NCBI GenBank assembly: GCA_030562195.1
Contig: JAUJPP010000003.1
Span: 46,878,602 to 46,942,601, forward strand
Source of the DNA: Nipponacmea schrenckii
Taxonomy: Eukaryota; Mollusca; Gastropoda; Lottiidae
Direction of reading: 5' to 3'
Length of the DNA: 64,000 bases
In this document: positions 42,501 through 49,900 of the stretch, in pieces
Layout: each line of letters starts with the position of its first letter
Numbering within the stretch: the stretch's first letter is position 1
Made by a program: the position numbers and the translations under genes
Notes under the pieces: model-generated
The model's database searches: none
What the model was told of the DNA's origin: nothing
The model's input: only the letters and a program-made list of their open reading frames with translations

Positions 42501-45500
42501 TGAAATCATTGATCAGCTCAAACATATGAAAGTTCAACTAGATCACATTAACACCAAATCTAAAGACATTTCTCAAGAGCTTACTCCTCAGAAAGGCAAC
42601 AAACCTGAACAAAAACCAGAAGAAAATTTACAGAAACGCCTGTCACAATATGTTCAGAAAATTGATTCTTTCACTACAGATTTAGAAAAAGTAGGTGGCG
42701 AATCAAAGGAAAATATTGAGAAAACAGACAGTTCTGGACAAGAGCTGGCATTTGAAGACTGTCTGGGAGAAATTCGAGGTCGTATTATTGGAATCAGTGA
42801 ACAGTTAGATGCTATTGATGATGATTCTTCTGAATCAGAAACAGAGGATGAAGATGAAACCACAATTGATGATGTTCGTGAAAAATTATCACATTTACTC
42901 GAATTTGTGGAAGAACATTCAAAATTATCGTCATTTGATTGGAAAGTTTTAGATAAAATGACAAAACAACATTCAGCCATAATGAAACAGAAAACCTCTA
43001 ATTTAGAAGCAGTTTCTCAGGAAGATCGTTTAAGATTATTTGCTGATCGAGTGTCGTTGGAAGCTGTTATTTTAGGTGAAATGGCCTCACTGCTACAAAA
43101 TAAATCTACTGACAATACAAGTTCCAATCCTTTGATGAGTGAAATTAACAATTTGAATAATTTAATTCTGGTTTTACATCAACATCTTGACCTTGAAACA
43201 CGACATTTGAATATTGATAACCAATCAGAAGATATTTTATCATCTTACGCAGATATTTTAGCTGAAAGAATCGTGTTAGAAAGTGAAGTGAGTGCTAGTG
43301 ACTGTGCTGACTTAACAGAGTCTTCAAAAAGCCAAATGACAATGTTAGCTATGGAAAGTTTAACTCGATCACAAATAGATTCTCAAATTAACGAAGCAAT
43401 AAATAAACCACTAATCGAACTAGAATCAGTGTCATCACATATTGTTTCCAGAGCTTTAATTCAAGGGGAATTAACTTGTGCTTTACAAAAAGTGAAAAGT
43501 CGCGTTAACGCATCTGTTGAAAAATGTGGTTTCCAGCTTACCCAAAAACAATATGCATTCCAGGAATTAAAATCTCGTGAGTCTAATGTGTTAAATTTTT
43601 GTGAACAATATACAAGCAAAATGGTGGAAATGTTATCATTAATCGTAGCTCGTCAAGGTGATGAAATGACAATTGAACAAGGTCCAGTTAGTGTTTTAGA
43701 AGCAGTTTGTTCGGAAGTGTCCACGATAATTGAAAAACATATTCAAAAATATAAACAAAGAGTTCGGACTGCCAGTGATACTAACACTGCACATAAATAT
43801 GATATGATAGTGACTCAACTACGACGTGATCGCGAATCTGTTCTAAAATCTATCAAAGAACATCACAAACAATTTAAAAGTCAGTTGGAGGAAGGAAAAG
43901 AGCTGGAAGATCCAGATATTTTATTACAATCTTTAGACAGTACTATTAATAATTTTGGTGAAATTCTATCTCAAAAATCTATCATTTTGGCTAGTTCTTC
44001 CTATGTTTCTGAAATGTATGAAGCAAAAGATTTAAGTGTGTATGAAGCAGACGATTTTGATAATAATTCAGTTTCCTCAACGTCAGATGTAGAAAGAGGT
44101 GTTCGATTCTTTTTAAGGAATCTCAGTGAACTGTTAGAAAAGGAATCAATCAACAAACAGAATATTGTGTTAGAGATTCATAAAGTACAATCTAGTGGCA
44201 AAAATCAAGAAAAACTTGTGATATCCCTCCCTGATTTAACGCACTACCCTAAACACTTGTCTCCTTACGCTGAAAACTTAGTCCGTGAGGCTGTGTTTCA
44301 AACTCAGTTGACTTATGTTATGTTGAAAATGAGGCTTGAACATGAACAAGAACTTGTGCATCACAAGAAAACACACAAATTAATCAAAAGTGAAAGTCAG
44401 GACTCTGAAATGGATTTTCAAACTGCTGTAGCTCCACTAGAAGATGTGATTGAGAGTAAATTTGATGATGAGACAGAAGTGTTAAATATGTTTAGCCAAC
44501 AAGTTGAAGCCTTACGCCAAGCTTTTACCACTCCTGTGTCCCCAGAAATTGAAGAAGAATTGCAGCAGTTGGAACATATGGTTGAACAAGAAATCATTGC
44601 TGCCCAAGAACGACATGATGTACAGATTGAGGTGTTTAAACAAGTAGGTTTTTTTATTAGTATAGGTGTCTGTATAAATATCTATTTATATATATTATAT
44701 CAGGACTCGGGCTATGGTTAAAACATTATTAAGGTCGACCTAGATATAAATGGGTAGGGATATTATGGGAAAAGAGGTGTTGCCAAGGTCTAGCTTGTAG
44801 AACATAAGTGTGTCCTTTTAAAGATAATTTTGTTTTTTCATTTCTCTCCATCTTCTTATCACAAAGTAGTTATTGAGAAATATTTGATTGTTATTTTTTA
44901 CAGGAAGTTAGTAAGATAGAGAAGGTATGGGAATCTAGAGAATATAATAGAGATGAATGTCATGAAAGAATGGAAGATCTAGAAGAAGAATTAAACAGTA
45001 TTAAATGTGAACATGAAGAAGAGGTAGAGAGAATGAAACAAGATGTTTTAACAGCTGTAGGAGCTATCAGAGCTAATGAAGAATTGTCAGAAACTAATCT
45101 CACTGAAAAGGTTCAGAATCTTATCCATCAATTAGCTTCACAACGTAGAAATTATAAGGTAAGGAGGATGTTATATATCGATCATAATAAGTTATAACTT
45201 ATTTCAAAAACTGAACTAAATATCATATGTGTACAAACAACCTATTTTGATCTAGACTAAGTGAAATAATGCATAACCAATTAGTGCTAAATATATACAG
45301 TGTGTATGTCCACATACCTCCATTGAGGTTTGAATTTTTTTTAAAAACTGTCCTTTGATTTCATATGAAAATTTCTTTAATTCAAATTTGTTTGATGTTG
45401 TAGTTGTTCCTGGAAGGGTTAAAGAGGAAATTAAACTCATTAGATAAGAATGAATTATTAAAGAAAATAGAAGAACAACTATTGAATATTAAAAAATCAG

Positions 45501-48500
45501 CATCACAAGATGAGGTCAGTATGCTTATATATTATTTTCTTTCTCTATCCAGTGTACAACATTCTTACTCCTATTGTATTTCACAGTAGTAAACTTATAC
45601 ATTCTTTTATGATCTTAAATATAGAAACATCAAAGTGTTTACATCCAATTTTAATTTCTGATACTATTATAATGCTAGTCTATGAGGCCATGGATACGTA
45701 CTGATACATGAATAATGAGAAGTTGTACTTTTTTAGGATACATATTCTTTAACTAGTTCTACATCAGAGTCTGATCTATCTCATACTGATGTTGTTGATG
45801 GTGGAGAGGAGATCAAACATCATGATATTAAACATCATAAACTTAAACCTGTAAGTTCGTTTTATATCAGTTGTCAATGTAATAAGCTAGAAATAAGGTA
45901 GTGGAATATCTTCTTAGATAAACTCACTAGAACTCTCCTTACACCACTGTAGTTTTGGTAATATTGATATCCATTTATTTGCAGGAAAAGAATCGTAAAT
46001 CTGAATTAGAAAAATTAAGAAAAGAAAAAGAAGAAGCATTAGCTGAAGAAATGAGAAATACCAAAGCTGGTAAGTAATTTGTCAAGATATTATCTGGTAA
46101 TGTCTTTCTGGTGGATACTTGGGAGTAAAAACAGTGGACGATAAACTCTGTTTAATTTTTTTTTGCCGTCAGCCAATTGACTGCTATAGATGTTGATGTT
46201 GTGGCAAATAAAACATGATTGACATGATTGATCATCTCATCATTTCATTTCATTCATTTCTGATTTCATCTTTTACTTCTTACTCTGTATATAACATTAT
46301 TTATTCATTTACCTTTTATGTCTAGCCCTGGATGCTATGCGTAAAGCATATGAAGGAGAACTACAAGAAGAAAAGGATAAATTTAAAGAAGCTCTAATGA
46401 CAATGTACACAGATGATTTTGTTGCTGAAATTAGAAAACAACATGAGTAAGTTATTGAGAAAATCTATATAACAAACTGTAATGCTCAGAATAGCTCATT
46501 ACATGCTTACATCACAACATTGTCATTTAACTTACTAGGCACTATATATATTGTTTAACAAGAAAAAGAGGGGGGGGTGACCAAGTTTAGATTTTGTCAT
46601 TGATTCCATGAGGTTGGAAGCTTTCAAGCCTAATGATCCAGTGGAGTTCAACGGAGCGCCGACTGGCTGTGGATTGTGTAAGGTCCGGGTTGGTCCCGAG
46701 TTGTTTAATAATTTGATAGTCAAGGTTTCGACTGGAATGTCTTGGTAGGTGGAAGTGAGATGCAACTGGTGTGTCTTTCTTGTGAGTGATATCAGCGAAG
46801 TCTTCTTTCAGCCTAATGCGGAACATTCTCTTTGTCTATATATTGTTTATTCTGTGTCTTCTGGCCCCTGATTCTAGAAACAATCATAGTCTTCATAGCA
46901 TAGGATATCCTATTTCTCAGATTATATTTTAACTTCTAACATTTAATTGTAGGATATTCTAGCAGTAAGAATGTTTGGAGAATATGAGGCCTGATACCAG
47001 GTGTATATAGAAAGAATTATATTCCCTAGACCTAATGGTTGTAATATGACATATAATATTTTTATTTTTCTGATTGTATTTTCAGGGCTGAGTTACATAA
47101 ATGTCAGGAAGACCTAAAACAAATGGAATTTCATTACTCTAGTAAAACTGAAGATTGTAAGATATTAGAGGGGAAAATGAAACAGTTAAAGCAGGACTAT
47201 GATGGTCATATAAAACAACTTCTTGCCAGGTAGAGATCATTGAAATACATTTCATTCCCTCACAGTGTTATATTATTGGAAACCACCAGAATATAATAAA
47301 ACATTGTTTTCCACATAGATTCCTTAATAGGATATTGACATGAAATATGAACTTGTGAGATTATAACAAAGGTTTTAATGATTGTAGAAAGTAGCAAAGC
47401 ATTTTCAAAACTGCTCTGGTGAGGTGACAATTGAATGAATAATATGATATTGTCATTTACACTTTCAGTAATGATCAATTAAACAAATTGGTTAATGAAG
47501 AAGTAGAAGATTTGAAACAGTTTATAAAACACAAACCAAGCCGACTGGCCCCAGGTAGTGCTACTGTAGAGGAAGAATTATACGATGCTCAGGTTGGTAT
47601 TAAATGCGTAATAAGTAACTTAAAACATGATTTTAATGATCATAGAAGATTACTCACTGAAAATAATGTAAATATTTATGTATCCAAAGTTCTTACCCTC
47701 AGAAAGTCTTGAATAAGCCAGTAATGTTAAAGGATCTCATTGTATTTGTAAGGAGCACTATAAACAAAATCTGTATGATGTCAGTCAATTAATACTGATT
47801 TATTCTATTGTACAGATTATGGTGAGAGTGAAAGACGCTGAATTACAGAAACTCAGATTAAAAGTTAAAAATCATGAGAATAGTTTACATAGAATGATGG
47901 AGGTGTGCATTTTATTTCACTAGAGTTATTAATTTGGCAATATGTAATAAGATTAGTTTTATTAACTTGGCAGTATTGATGCTAGTCATATCTTATTTGG
48001 AGTTTGGTCAAATGTGAAAATTTATAATTTTCCAATATAAAGAAAGTTGTAGGATAAATGTTGATATAATAGAAAGCCAGGTAGTTAATACTATTCAGAA
48101 TGTATTTGATAATTGTTGTACTATATACTTCAAATCATCTCTAGGAACAACGTCAAACAATGACAGAGAATTTAAGATTAATTAAAGAGAATCAGGAATT
48201 AGCAGCTGAAAGTAAGAAATTAGATGGCAATAAAACAGATGATGCTAACAGTAAACGTCCAGTCAGAAGAGGTAGGTACTTAACAGAATCTTTCTGTAAC
48301 CAACTATTAAAAGCATAATACTGTTGGCATTATTTTGGCCTTGAAATCAATGTATTAAAACTAGCCTTATGTCTCGGTAGACAACTGTCTGACAAACTAT
48401 GAATATAAAATACCCCAGTAATAAGTGTACATGACATTAGATGTTATTTCGTAAGTCACTGCCATGGTATTAATAAATGATATTTAGTAATTATTGTTTC

Positions 48501-48974
48501 TCTTCAAACAAAATTTATATTTTCAATACTGATCTATTTTATACAGCTCCATCATTTCACCAGAGAGCTCGAAGTCCGAGTCCTACAGCTAGTTCTAAGA
48601 AAGAAGGCGAACATACTAGTCGCGAAGGTCATCGTAAACGTCATCTTGGACCTAGAGGTTAGTATATATTTACAGATAACATATGCTAAAAATGATCTCC
48701 ACGTTTTAAGCAACACGAGCACAATGAAATTTATTTTTCTAATTTCCATTTAACAATTATTTAATAAGAATATGTTACTGGGAATCAGTTTGTCAACATT
48801 GTTTGCAAATGGAAATTAAATAAACTATTTTTGTGTTTTGCAGACATGAAAAGATCAAAAAGTACTCCGTCTTTGCCGTATGTATTTGATGGTAAACAAT
48901 CAGACAGTAGTAAATCAGGAAGAGAACCTAGGACACCAAGATCTGTTAAAGCAGCTGCTGCTTCAAAACGATGA
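3442..48974 (+). CDS. MPRIP: MPRIP / outspread homologue: two-PH, giant coiled-coil actin-phosphatase scaffold (25 coding exons)
   Basis: Joined exons: 3442-3552, 18308-18388, 21990-22055, 27094-27245, 34501-34594, 34811-35464, 35879-35965, 36576-36629, 36965-37126, 38614-39429, 39766-39861, 39992-40096, 40537-40584, 40741-44643, 44904-45158, 45404-45514, 45737-45850, 45985-46069, 46326-46446, 47086-47229, 47469-47592, 47816-47902, 48145-48271, 48547-48657, 48844-48974. The total is 7839 nt, or 2612 residues. The N-terminus has the family hallmark [20 protein letters not shown]1 spans about 43-155 ([26 protein letters not shown]). PH2 spans about 417-515 ([39 protein letters not shown]). Coiled coil runs from about 770 to 2530, and the tail is basic and Ser-rich. 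In vertebrates MPRIP links F-actin and RhoA to myosin phosphatase through MYPT1; the fly homologue is outspread. Orthology is firm. The length is far above the roughly 1000 residues of the common vertebrate isoform. Confidence 0.92.
3553..18307 (+). other. MPRIP intron 1 (14.8 kb)
   Basis: A GT-AG intron bounded by AAG|GTAAGT and TTTTAG|GCC. Apart from the minisatellite at 16148-17478 and short runs such as the (TA)n at 6063-6080, I see only AT-rich single-copy-looking DNA. No exon-like open frame has family resemblance. A first intron this long often carries enhancers, but none can be named from sequence. Confidence 0.8.
16148..17478. repeat. Minisatellite, core AGAATATGAACTTTTTCTGG, in MPRIP intron 1
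   Basis: About 1.33 kb of tandem copies. The basic unit is about 23 bp (core plus TAGT), and a longer version of about 33 bp carries an extra TAGATCATCT. Variants include TTTTTTTC, TTCCGGTAAA and GGGAGAA forms, and higher-order blocks repeat (for example 17100-17170 against 17225-17295). Both strands stay open for up to 173 codons because the units lack stops; this is a repeat artefact, not a gene. Confidence 0.95.
18308..18388 (+). CDS. MPRIP: MPRIP exon 2 (residues 38-64, start of PH1)
   Basis: Encodes [20 protein letters not shown] then SPLDRSR, the first beta strand of PH domain 1 (G-Y/W-L--AP-D-DF). Acceptor TTTTAG|GCC, donor CGG|GTAAGT, phase 0 on both sides. Confidence 0.9.
20418..21278. 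mobile_element. hAT-type MITE (845 bp) with 8-bp target duplication, MPRIP intron 2
   Basis: The element proper is 20426-21270. Its ends are perfect 15-bp inverted repeats, CAGGGATCATGATTT and AAATCATGATCCCTG. It is flanked on each side by the identical 8-mer GTTGTCTC (20418-20425 and 21271-21278). An 8-bp duplication with CAGGG-type ends is diagnostic of the hAT superfamily. The interior has no transposase-length frame, so the copy is nonautonomous. The perfect duplication suggests a fairly recent insertion. Confidence 0.9.
21990..22055 (+). CDS. MPRIP: MPRIP exon 3 (residues 65-86, PH1)
   Basis: Encodes [20 protein letters not shown] then DH. The R-W-RRFFVLY string is the signature second and third strands of the MPRIP first PH domain. 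Acceptor TTTCAG|AGA, donor CAT|GTAAGT, phase 0. Confidence 0.92.
24253..25390 (+). mobile_element. 1.1 kb dispersed repeat, copy 1 (MPRIP intron 3)
   Basis: Nearly identical in the same orientation to 32443-33570; by eye the copies differ at only a few sites plus the poly-T length. It starts CGTATTTCGACTTTGGCG and ends near CTCGAAATACGTTCATAATT. The outer ends share the inverted string CGTATTTCGA / TCGAAATACG. A poly-T tract follows the left end (24304-24325), and blocks of CCGGAAGTT and TTAGGTCA-type motifs recur inside. It has no coding capacity, so it looks like a nonautonomous transposon. CTAG lies just outside both ends in both copies and may be part of the element or of the target. Confidence 0.85.
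26805..26949. repeat. Twin hairpins, stem GATGACTTCACTTATTG
   Basis: Two tandem copies of a 17-bp stem and its inverse: 26805-26821 with 26853-26869 (perfect), and 26894-26910 with 26933-26949 (two mismatches). Each is followed by the same tail, TAACACTTAGTTT or TTACACTTAGTTT. The pair arose by duplication of one hairpin-tail unit in MPRIP intron 3. Confidence 0.8.
27094..27245 (+). CDS. MPRIP: MPRIP exon 4 (residues 87-137, PH1)
   Basis: Encodes [20 protein letters not shown] onward through ITPEK-like [14 protein letters not shown] to ESQW. This parallels the vertebrate segment with MN-C-DV and LTPEKEHFI. Acceptor TTTCAG|ATA; donor after TG of Trp-137, phase 2. Confidence 0.92.
29807..29983 (+). 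pseudogene. Unassigned coding-like stretch in intron 4
   Basis: A 58-codon open segment ends at TAA (29981-29983). It has clearly protein-like composition, including [20 protein letters not shown] and then [20 protein letters not shown]. It has no start codon; a possible acceptor (AACACAG) lies at its left edge. It could be an alternative last exon, a fragment of a nested gene, or a retrocopy remnant. I do not recognise the family. Confidence 0.3.
30344..30721 (-). CDS. Candidate minus-strand terminal exon nested in intron 4, family unknown
   Basis: On the minus strand a good acceptor (ATTATATTACAG|GAT) opens directly into a frame of about 125 codons ending at TGA (30344). The first 85 or so residues look like real protein: [20 protein letters not shown], then [20 protein letters not shown], then [20 protein letters not shown] and an [11 protein letters not shown] segment. 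The last 35 residues are AT-driven and hydrophobic. AATAAA on the minus strand lies inside this stretch (about 30441). No start codon or upstream exon was found. It could be a nested gene's last exon or a decayed copy. Confidence 0.35.
   Translation of the reverse strand, partial: DELQLVISRDAPKRSIKEGYVTLGDIPGSYRSNLISPGIQNMSIYTNFRLPSYRAFLKSHERQNRQISDQDAILDFTFSKPALKTFILLYIIKQMIISSNCLMSVFLCIIQYLLLDIQLVSNYSQ
32443..33570 (+). mobile_element. 1.1 kb dispersed repeat, copy 2 (MPRIP intron 4)
   Basis: Second direct copy of the 24253-25390 repeat, with a shorter poly-T (about 16). Scattered substitutions include AAAACCGG context changes, ATGTTTATA to ATGATTATA, and GGAAGGTG to GGACGGTG. Both copies lie in introns of the same gene about 8 kb apart, in the same orientation. 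Confidence 0.85.
34501..34594 (+). CDS. MPRIP: MPRIP exon 5 (residues 137-168, end of PH1)
   Basis: Completes W137 and encodes [20 protein letters not shown] then [11 protein letters not shown]. The WW-FDVL helix with its invariant Trp closes PH1, and a basic stretch follows. Acceptor TTCCAG|G, donor CAG|GTATTA, phase 0. Confidence 0.92.
34811..35464 (+). CDS. MPRIP: MPRIP exon 6 (residues 169-386, Ser-rich linker)
   Basis: 218 codons of low-complexity, Ser/Thr/Pro/Arg-rich linker between the PH domains. It begins [13 protein letters not shown], comparable to the vertebrate RSQVIEKFEAL region, and contains [13 protein letters not shown], resembling the RAKSLDRRST type of basophilic phosphosite cluster. 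Acceptor TTTCAG|CCA, donor AAG|GTAAAT. Confidence 0.9.
35879..35965 (+). CDS. MPRIP: MPRIP exon 7 (residues 387-415), GC-AG donor, possible cassette
   Basis: Encodes [20 protein letters not shown] then PDQSNSIFE. Acceptor TTTTAG|ATG. No GT donor fits; the exon ends at GAG|GCAAGT, the consensus of the rare GC-AG intron class. The exon is 87 nt with phase 0 at both ends, so skipping it keeps the frame. It could be an alternative exon. If unspliced, the frame ends at a TAA after 25 further codons. Confidence 0.68.
36576..36629 (+). CDS. MPRIP: MPRIP exon 8 (residues 416-433, start of PH2)
   Basis: Encodes [18 protein letters not shown], matching the KKGWLTKQ start of the second PH domain. Acceptor TTGTAG|GAT, donor AGG|GTAATT, phase 0. 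Short exon of 54 nt. Confidence 0.9.
36965..37126 (+). CDS. MPRIP: MPRIP exon 9 (residues 434-487, PH2 core)
   Basis: Encodes [20 protein letters not shown], then [20 protein letters not shown] and [14 protein letters not shown]. This aligns closely with the vertebrate PH2 segment [17 protein letters not shown]...DLDGEIDLSACYDVTE...RNYGFQI. Acceptor TTCCAG|GAT, donor AAG|GTATGT. Confidence 0.96.
37157..38395. mobile_element. PIF/Harbinger-like MITE (1233 bp), TTA target duplication, MPRIP intron 9
   Basis: The element 37160-38392 has perfect 34-bp inverted ends, 37160-37193 (GGCCGTACAAAGTAAATTGT and onward) and 38359-38392. TTA is present on both sides (37157-37159, 38393-38395). A 3-bp TTA duplication with GGCC-type ends fits the PIF/Harbinger superfamily. 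The interior is AT-rich with C-rich subterminal patches (CCCCGCGCTC) and no transposase frame. It sits between the two exons that encode PH2. Confidence 0.87.
38614..39429 (+). CDS. MPRIP: MPRIP exon 10 (residues 488-759, end of PH2 and second linker)
   Basis: Begins [20 protein letters not shown], the last strand and helix of PH2 with its conserved Trp. It continues into about 240 residues rich in Ser, Arg and Lys ([38 protein letters not shown]), a disordered linker. Acceptor TTGTAG|ACA, donor CAG|GTAAAT, phase 0. The open frame running on into the intron to 39654 is read-through. Confidence 0.94.
39766..39861 (+). CDS. MPRIP: MPRIP exon 11 (residues 760-791)
   Basis: Encodes [20 protein letters not shown] then [12 protein letters not shown]. 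It is acidic and leads into the coiled coil; the MLVELLETE end resembles the vertebrate LTSLLEKELEQ start of the coil. Acceptor TTGCAG|GAA, donor GAG|GTATTT. Confidence 0.9.
39992..40096 (+). CDS. MPRIP: MPRIP exon 12 (residues 792-826, coiled coil)
   Basis: Encodes [20 protein letters not shown] then [15 protein letters not shown], with heptad-like Leu spacing. Acceptor TTACAG|GTT, donor GAG|GTTTGT, phase 0. Confidence 0.9.
40537..40584 (+). CDS. MPRIP: MPRIP exon 13 (residues 827-842)
   Basis: 48-nt exon encoding [16 protein letters not shown]. Acceptor TTATAG|GTG, donor CAG|GTACTG, phase 0. It keeps the frame between exons 12 and 14; the W resembles the W in the vertebrate SPSGAWQRLH coil segment. 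Confidence 0.85.
40741..44643 (+). CDS. MPRIP: MPRIP exon 14: giant 1301-codon coiled-coil exon (residues 843-2143)
   Basis: One open exon of 3903 nt starting [20 protein letters not shown], with acceptor TTCTAG|TTA and donor CAA|GTAGGT. The first 380 residues or so are dense heptad coiled coil (Lys/Glu/Leu). A Ser/Pro break ([16 protein letters not shown]) lies near residue 1260, and an acidic run ([14 protein letters not shown]) near 1535. The rest mixes predicted helices with [24 protein letters not shown] segments. It ends in a Glu-rich helix ([20 protein letters not shown]). The first part corresponds to the vertebrate coil; most of the remainder has no counterpart I can name. Confidence 0.95.
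44904..45158 (+). CDS. MPRIP: MPRIP exon 15 (residues 2144-2228)
   Basis: Encodes [20 protein letters not shown] then [20 protein letters not shown] and [20 protein letters not shown]. Strong coiled coil, corresponding to the conserved C-terminal coil that in vertebrates contacts MYPT1. Acceptor TTACAG|GAA, donor AAG|GTAAGG. Confidence 0.93.
45404..45514 (+). CDS. MPRIP: MPRIP exon 16 (residues 2229-2265)
   Basis: Encodes [20 protein letters not shown] then [17 protein letters not shown]. Acceptor TTGTAG|TTG, donor GAG|GTCAGT, phase 0. Confidence 0.9.
45737..45850 (+). CDS. MPRIP: MPRIP exon 17 (residues 2266-2303)
   Basis: Encodes [20 protein letters not shown] then [18 protein letters not shown], a Ser- and His-rich break between coils. 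Acceptor TTTTAG|GAT, donor CCT|GTAAGT. Phase 0 both sides, 114 nt, so it could be skipped in frame. Confidence 0.85.
45985..46069 (+). CDS. MPRIP: MPRIP exon 18 (residues 2304-2332)
   Basis: Encodes [20 protein letters not shown] then EEMRNTKA, a charged helix. Acceptor TTGCAG|GAA; donor G|GTAAGT leaves phase 1. Confidence 0.9.
46326..46446 (+). CDS. MPRIP: MPRIP exon 19 (residues 2332-2372)
   Basis: Encodes (A)[19 protein letters not shown] then [20 protein letters not shown] and part of Glu. The [13 protein letters not shown] pattern is typical of the conserved MPRIP C-terminal coil. Acceptor TCTAG|CC, donor GA|GTAAGT, phase 2. Confidence 0.92.
46587..46826 (-). pseudogene. Penelope-like element GIY-YIG endonuclease tail fragment (MPRIP intron 19)
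   Basis: On the minus strand an open frame reads [20 protein letters not shown], then [11 protein letters not shown], then [20 protein letters not shown] and IND-K-I followed by a stop. The order R-R--H/DI--KKDTPVA-HF--P-HS ... R---E--WI--L-----PHG(L/I)N is the C-terminal part of the endonuclease region of Penelope-like retroelements and relatives. Nothing upstream (reverse transcriptase) is present, so this is a 5'-truncated copy, common for retroelements. A G-run (46568-46575) lies just past the stop. Confidence 0.65.
47086..47229 (+). CDS. MPRIP: MPRIP exon 20 (residues 2372-2420)
   Basis: Encodes [20 protein letters not shown] then [20 protein letters not shown] and HIKQLLA. Acceptor TTTCAG|G; donor AG|GTAGAG is a weaker donor but the only one keeping phase 2 to exon 21. 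Confidence 0.88.
47469..47592 (+). CDS. MPRIP: MPRIP exon 21 (residues 2420-2461)
   Basis: Completes Ser and encodes [20 protein letters not shown] then [20 protein letters not shown] and Q. Acceptor TTTCAG|T, donor CAG|GTTGGT, returning to phase 0. The open frame continuing to 47712 is intron read-through. Confidence 0.9.
47816..47902 (+). CDS. MPRIP: MPRIP exon 22 (residues 2462-2490)
   Basis: Encodes [20 protein letters not shown] then ENSLHRMME, the Val/Leu heptad coil seen near the C-terminus of the family. Acceptor TACAG|ATT, donor GAG|GTGTGC. Confidence 0.9.
48145..48271 (+). CDS. MPRIP: MPRIP exon 23 (residues 2491-2533)
   Basis: Encodes [20 protein letters not shown] then [20 protein letters not shown] and RR, the last coil turns and start of the basic tail. 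Acceptor CTCTAG|GAA, donor G|GTAGGT, phase 1. Confidence 0.9.
48547..48657 (+). CDS. MPRIP: MPRIP exon 24 (residues 2533-2570)
   Basis: Encodes [20 protein letters not shown] then [17 protein letters not shown], a Ser/Pro/Arg-rich tail. Acceptor ATACAG|CT, donor G|GTTAGT, phase 1. Confidence 0.87.
48844..48974 (+). CDS. MPRIP: MPRIP exon 25 (residues 2570-2612 and stop)
   Basis: Completes Asp and encodes [20 protein letters not shown] then [20 protein letters not shown] and KR, then TGA (48972-48974). [10 protein letters not shown] is a compact RSxSxP-type motif that could bind 14-3-3 when phosphorylated (inference). Acceptor TTGCAG|AC. Confidence 0.9.
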
Positions 48975-49900
48975 AACATGCAAGATAGAATTATTGACTT
49001 TTGTTGTTGTCATCAGCCTTGAATACAATTGTTTTAGTTGTATTTGGAAAAATTTATTTCTTACACATAAAAACATGTAACTGTATATAAGTCATTAATT
49101 AACATATCAACTATCTATTATCTGACATTGATATTCACATCTAGATGTGTTTTATATCAATCTAACATACCTTTAAGACATGCTATATGTGTTATATTCA
49201 TATCGGTGGTGTTTCATGTATTGTTTGTTATAATCCAAAAAACATCTCATTTGTTAGAATGCCACAACTTAGTTGAACAGTTTTGTTTTAATGTTTGTAT
49301 TGGCCAATGATAATATTGTAATTGATAAACTGAAATTAAGATAAAAATTTGTGAAATAATTTCCACAAATGAGACTGAAAACAGATACATGATAACCACC
49401 CTCTATTGGTTGTGTTTCTCCTTTACATTATTGTGATTATATTTTGTTTTATTTGTAATTTAAACCAATATAACTTGTGACATTCTAGTCCATCAAATAC
49501 TGGTTGTGGTTTTAATACATCTTTTTTCACCAAAACCATTACTACAAGTGACTGGGCATGACTTACGATAGCTTATCAAGAAGTCAAGTGGAGAGGAATT
49601 AAGGCTGAGTTATCCATTCATGCAATCAATACTTTGAAAGTAAAGTTTCTAATGGATGTTTCGGAAAAACAGATGCATTCAACTATTTTTTAATTTTTGC
49701 AGTCTGTTTATTGCATTATATATACAATAGTAGCCTCATATCGTATACTTATATTTCAATTAGTCTCTAGTTTATGAGAGACACTCAATTTTTGTTGTGA
49801 TTTTATTGAGGACATTTATCTTGTTCCAGATCTTTGTAAGAAAAAGAAAAGAGCATAATAAATGAAATTATTATGAAATGATATATTTTGTCATAATAAA
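48975..49900 (+). other. MPRIP 3' UTR with candidate poly(A) signals
   Basis: Noncoding, AT-rich. The first canonical AATAAA after the stop is at 49857-49862, followed by a second at 49895-49900 and a third at 50420-50425. Two signals 38 bp apart make a main 3' end near 49.9 kb the simplest reading. Confidence 0.5.
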
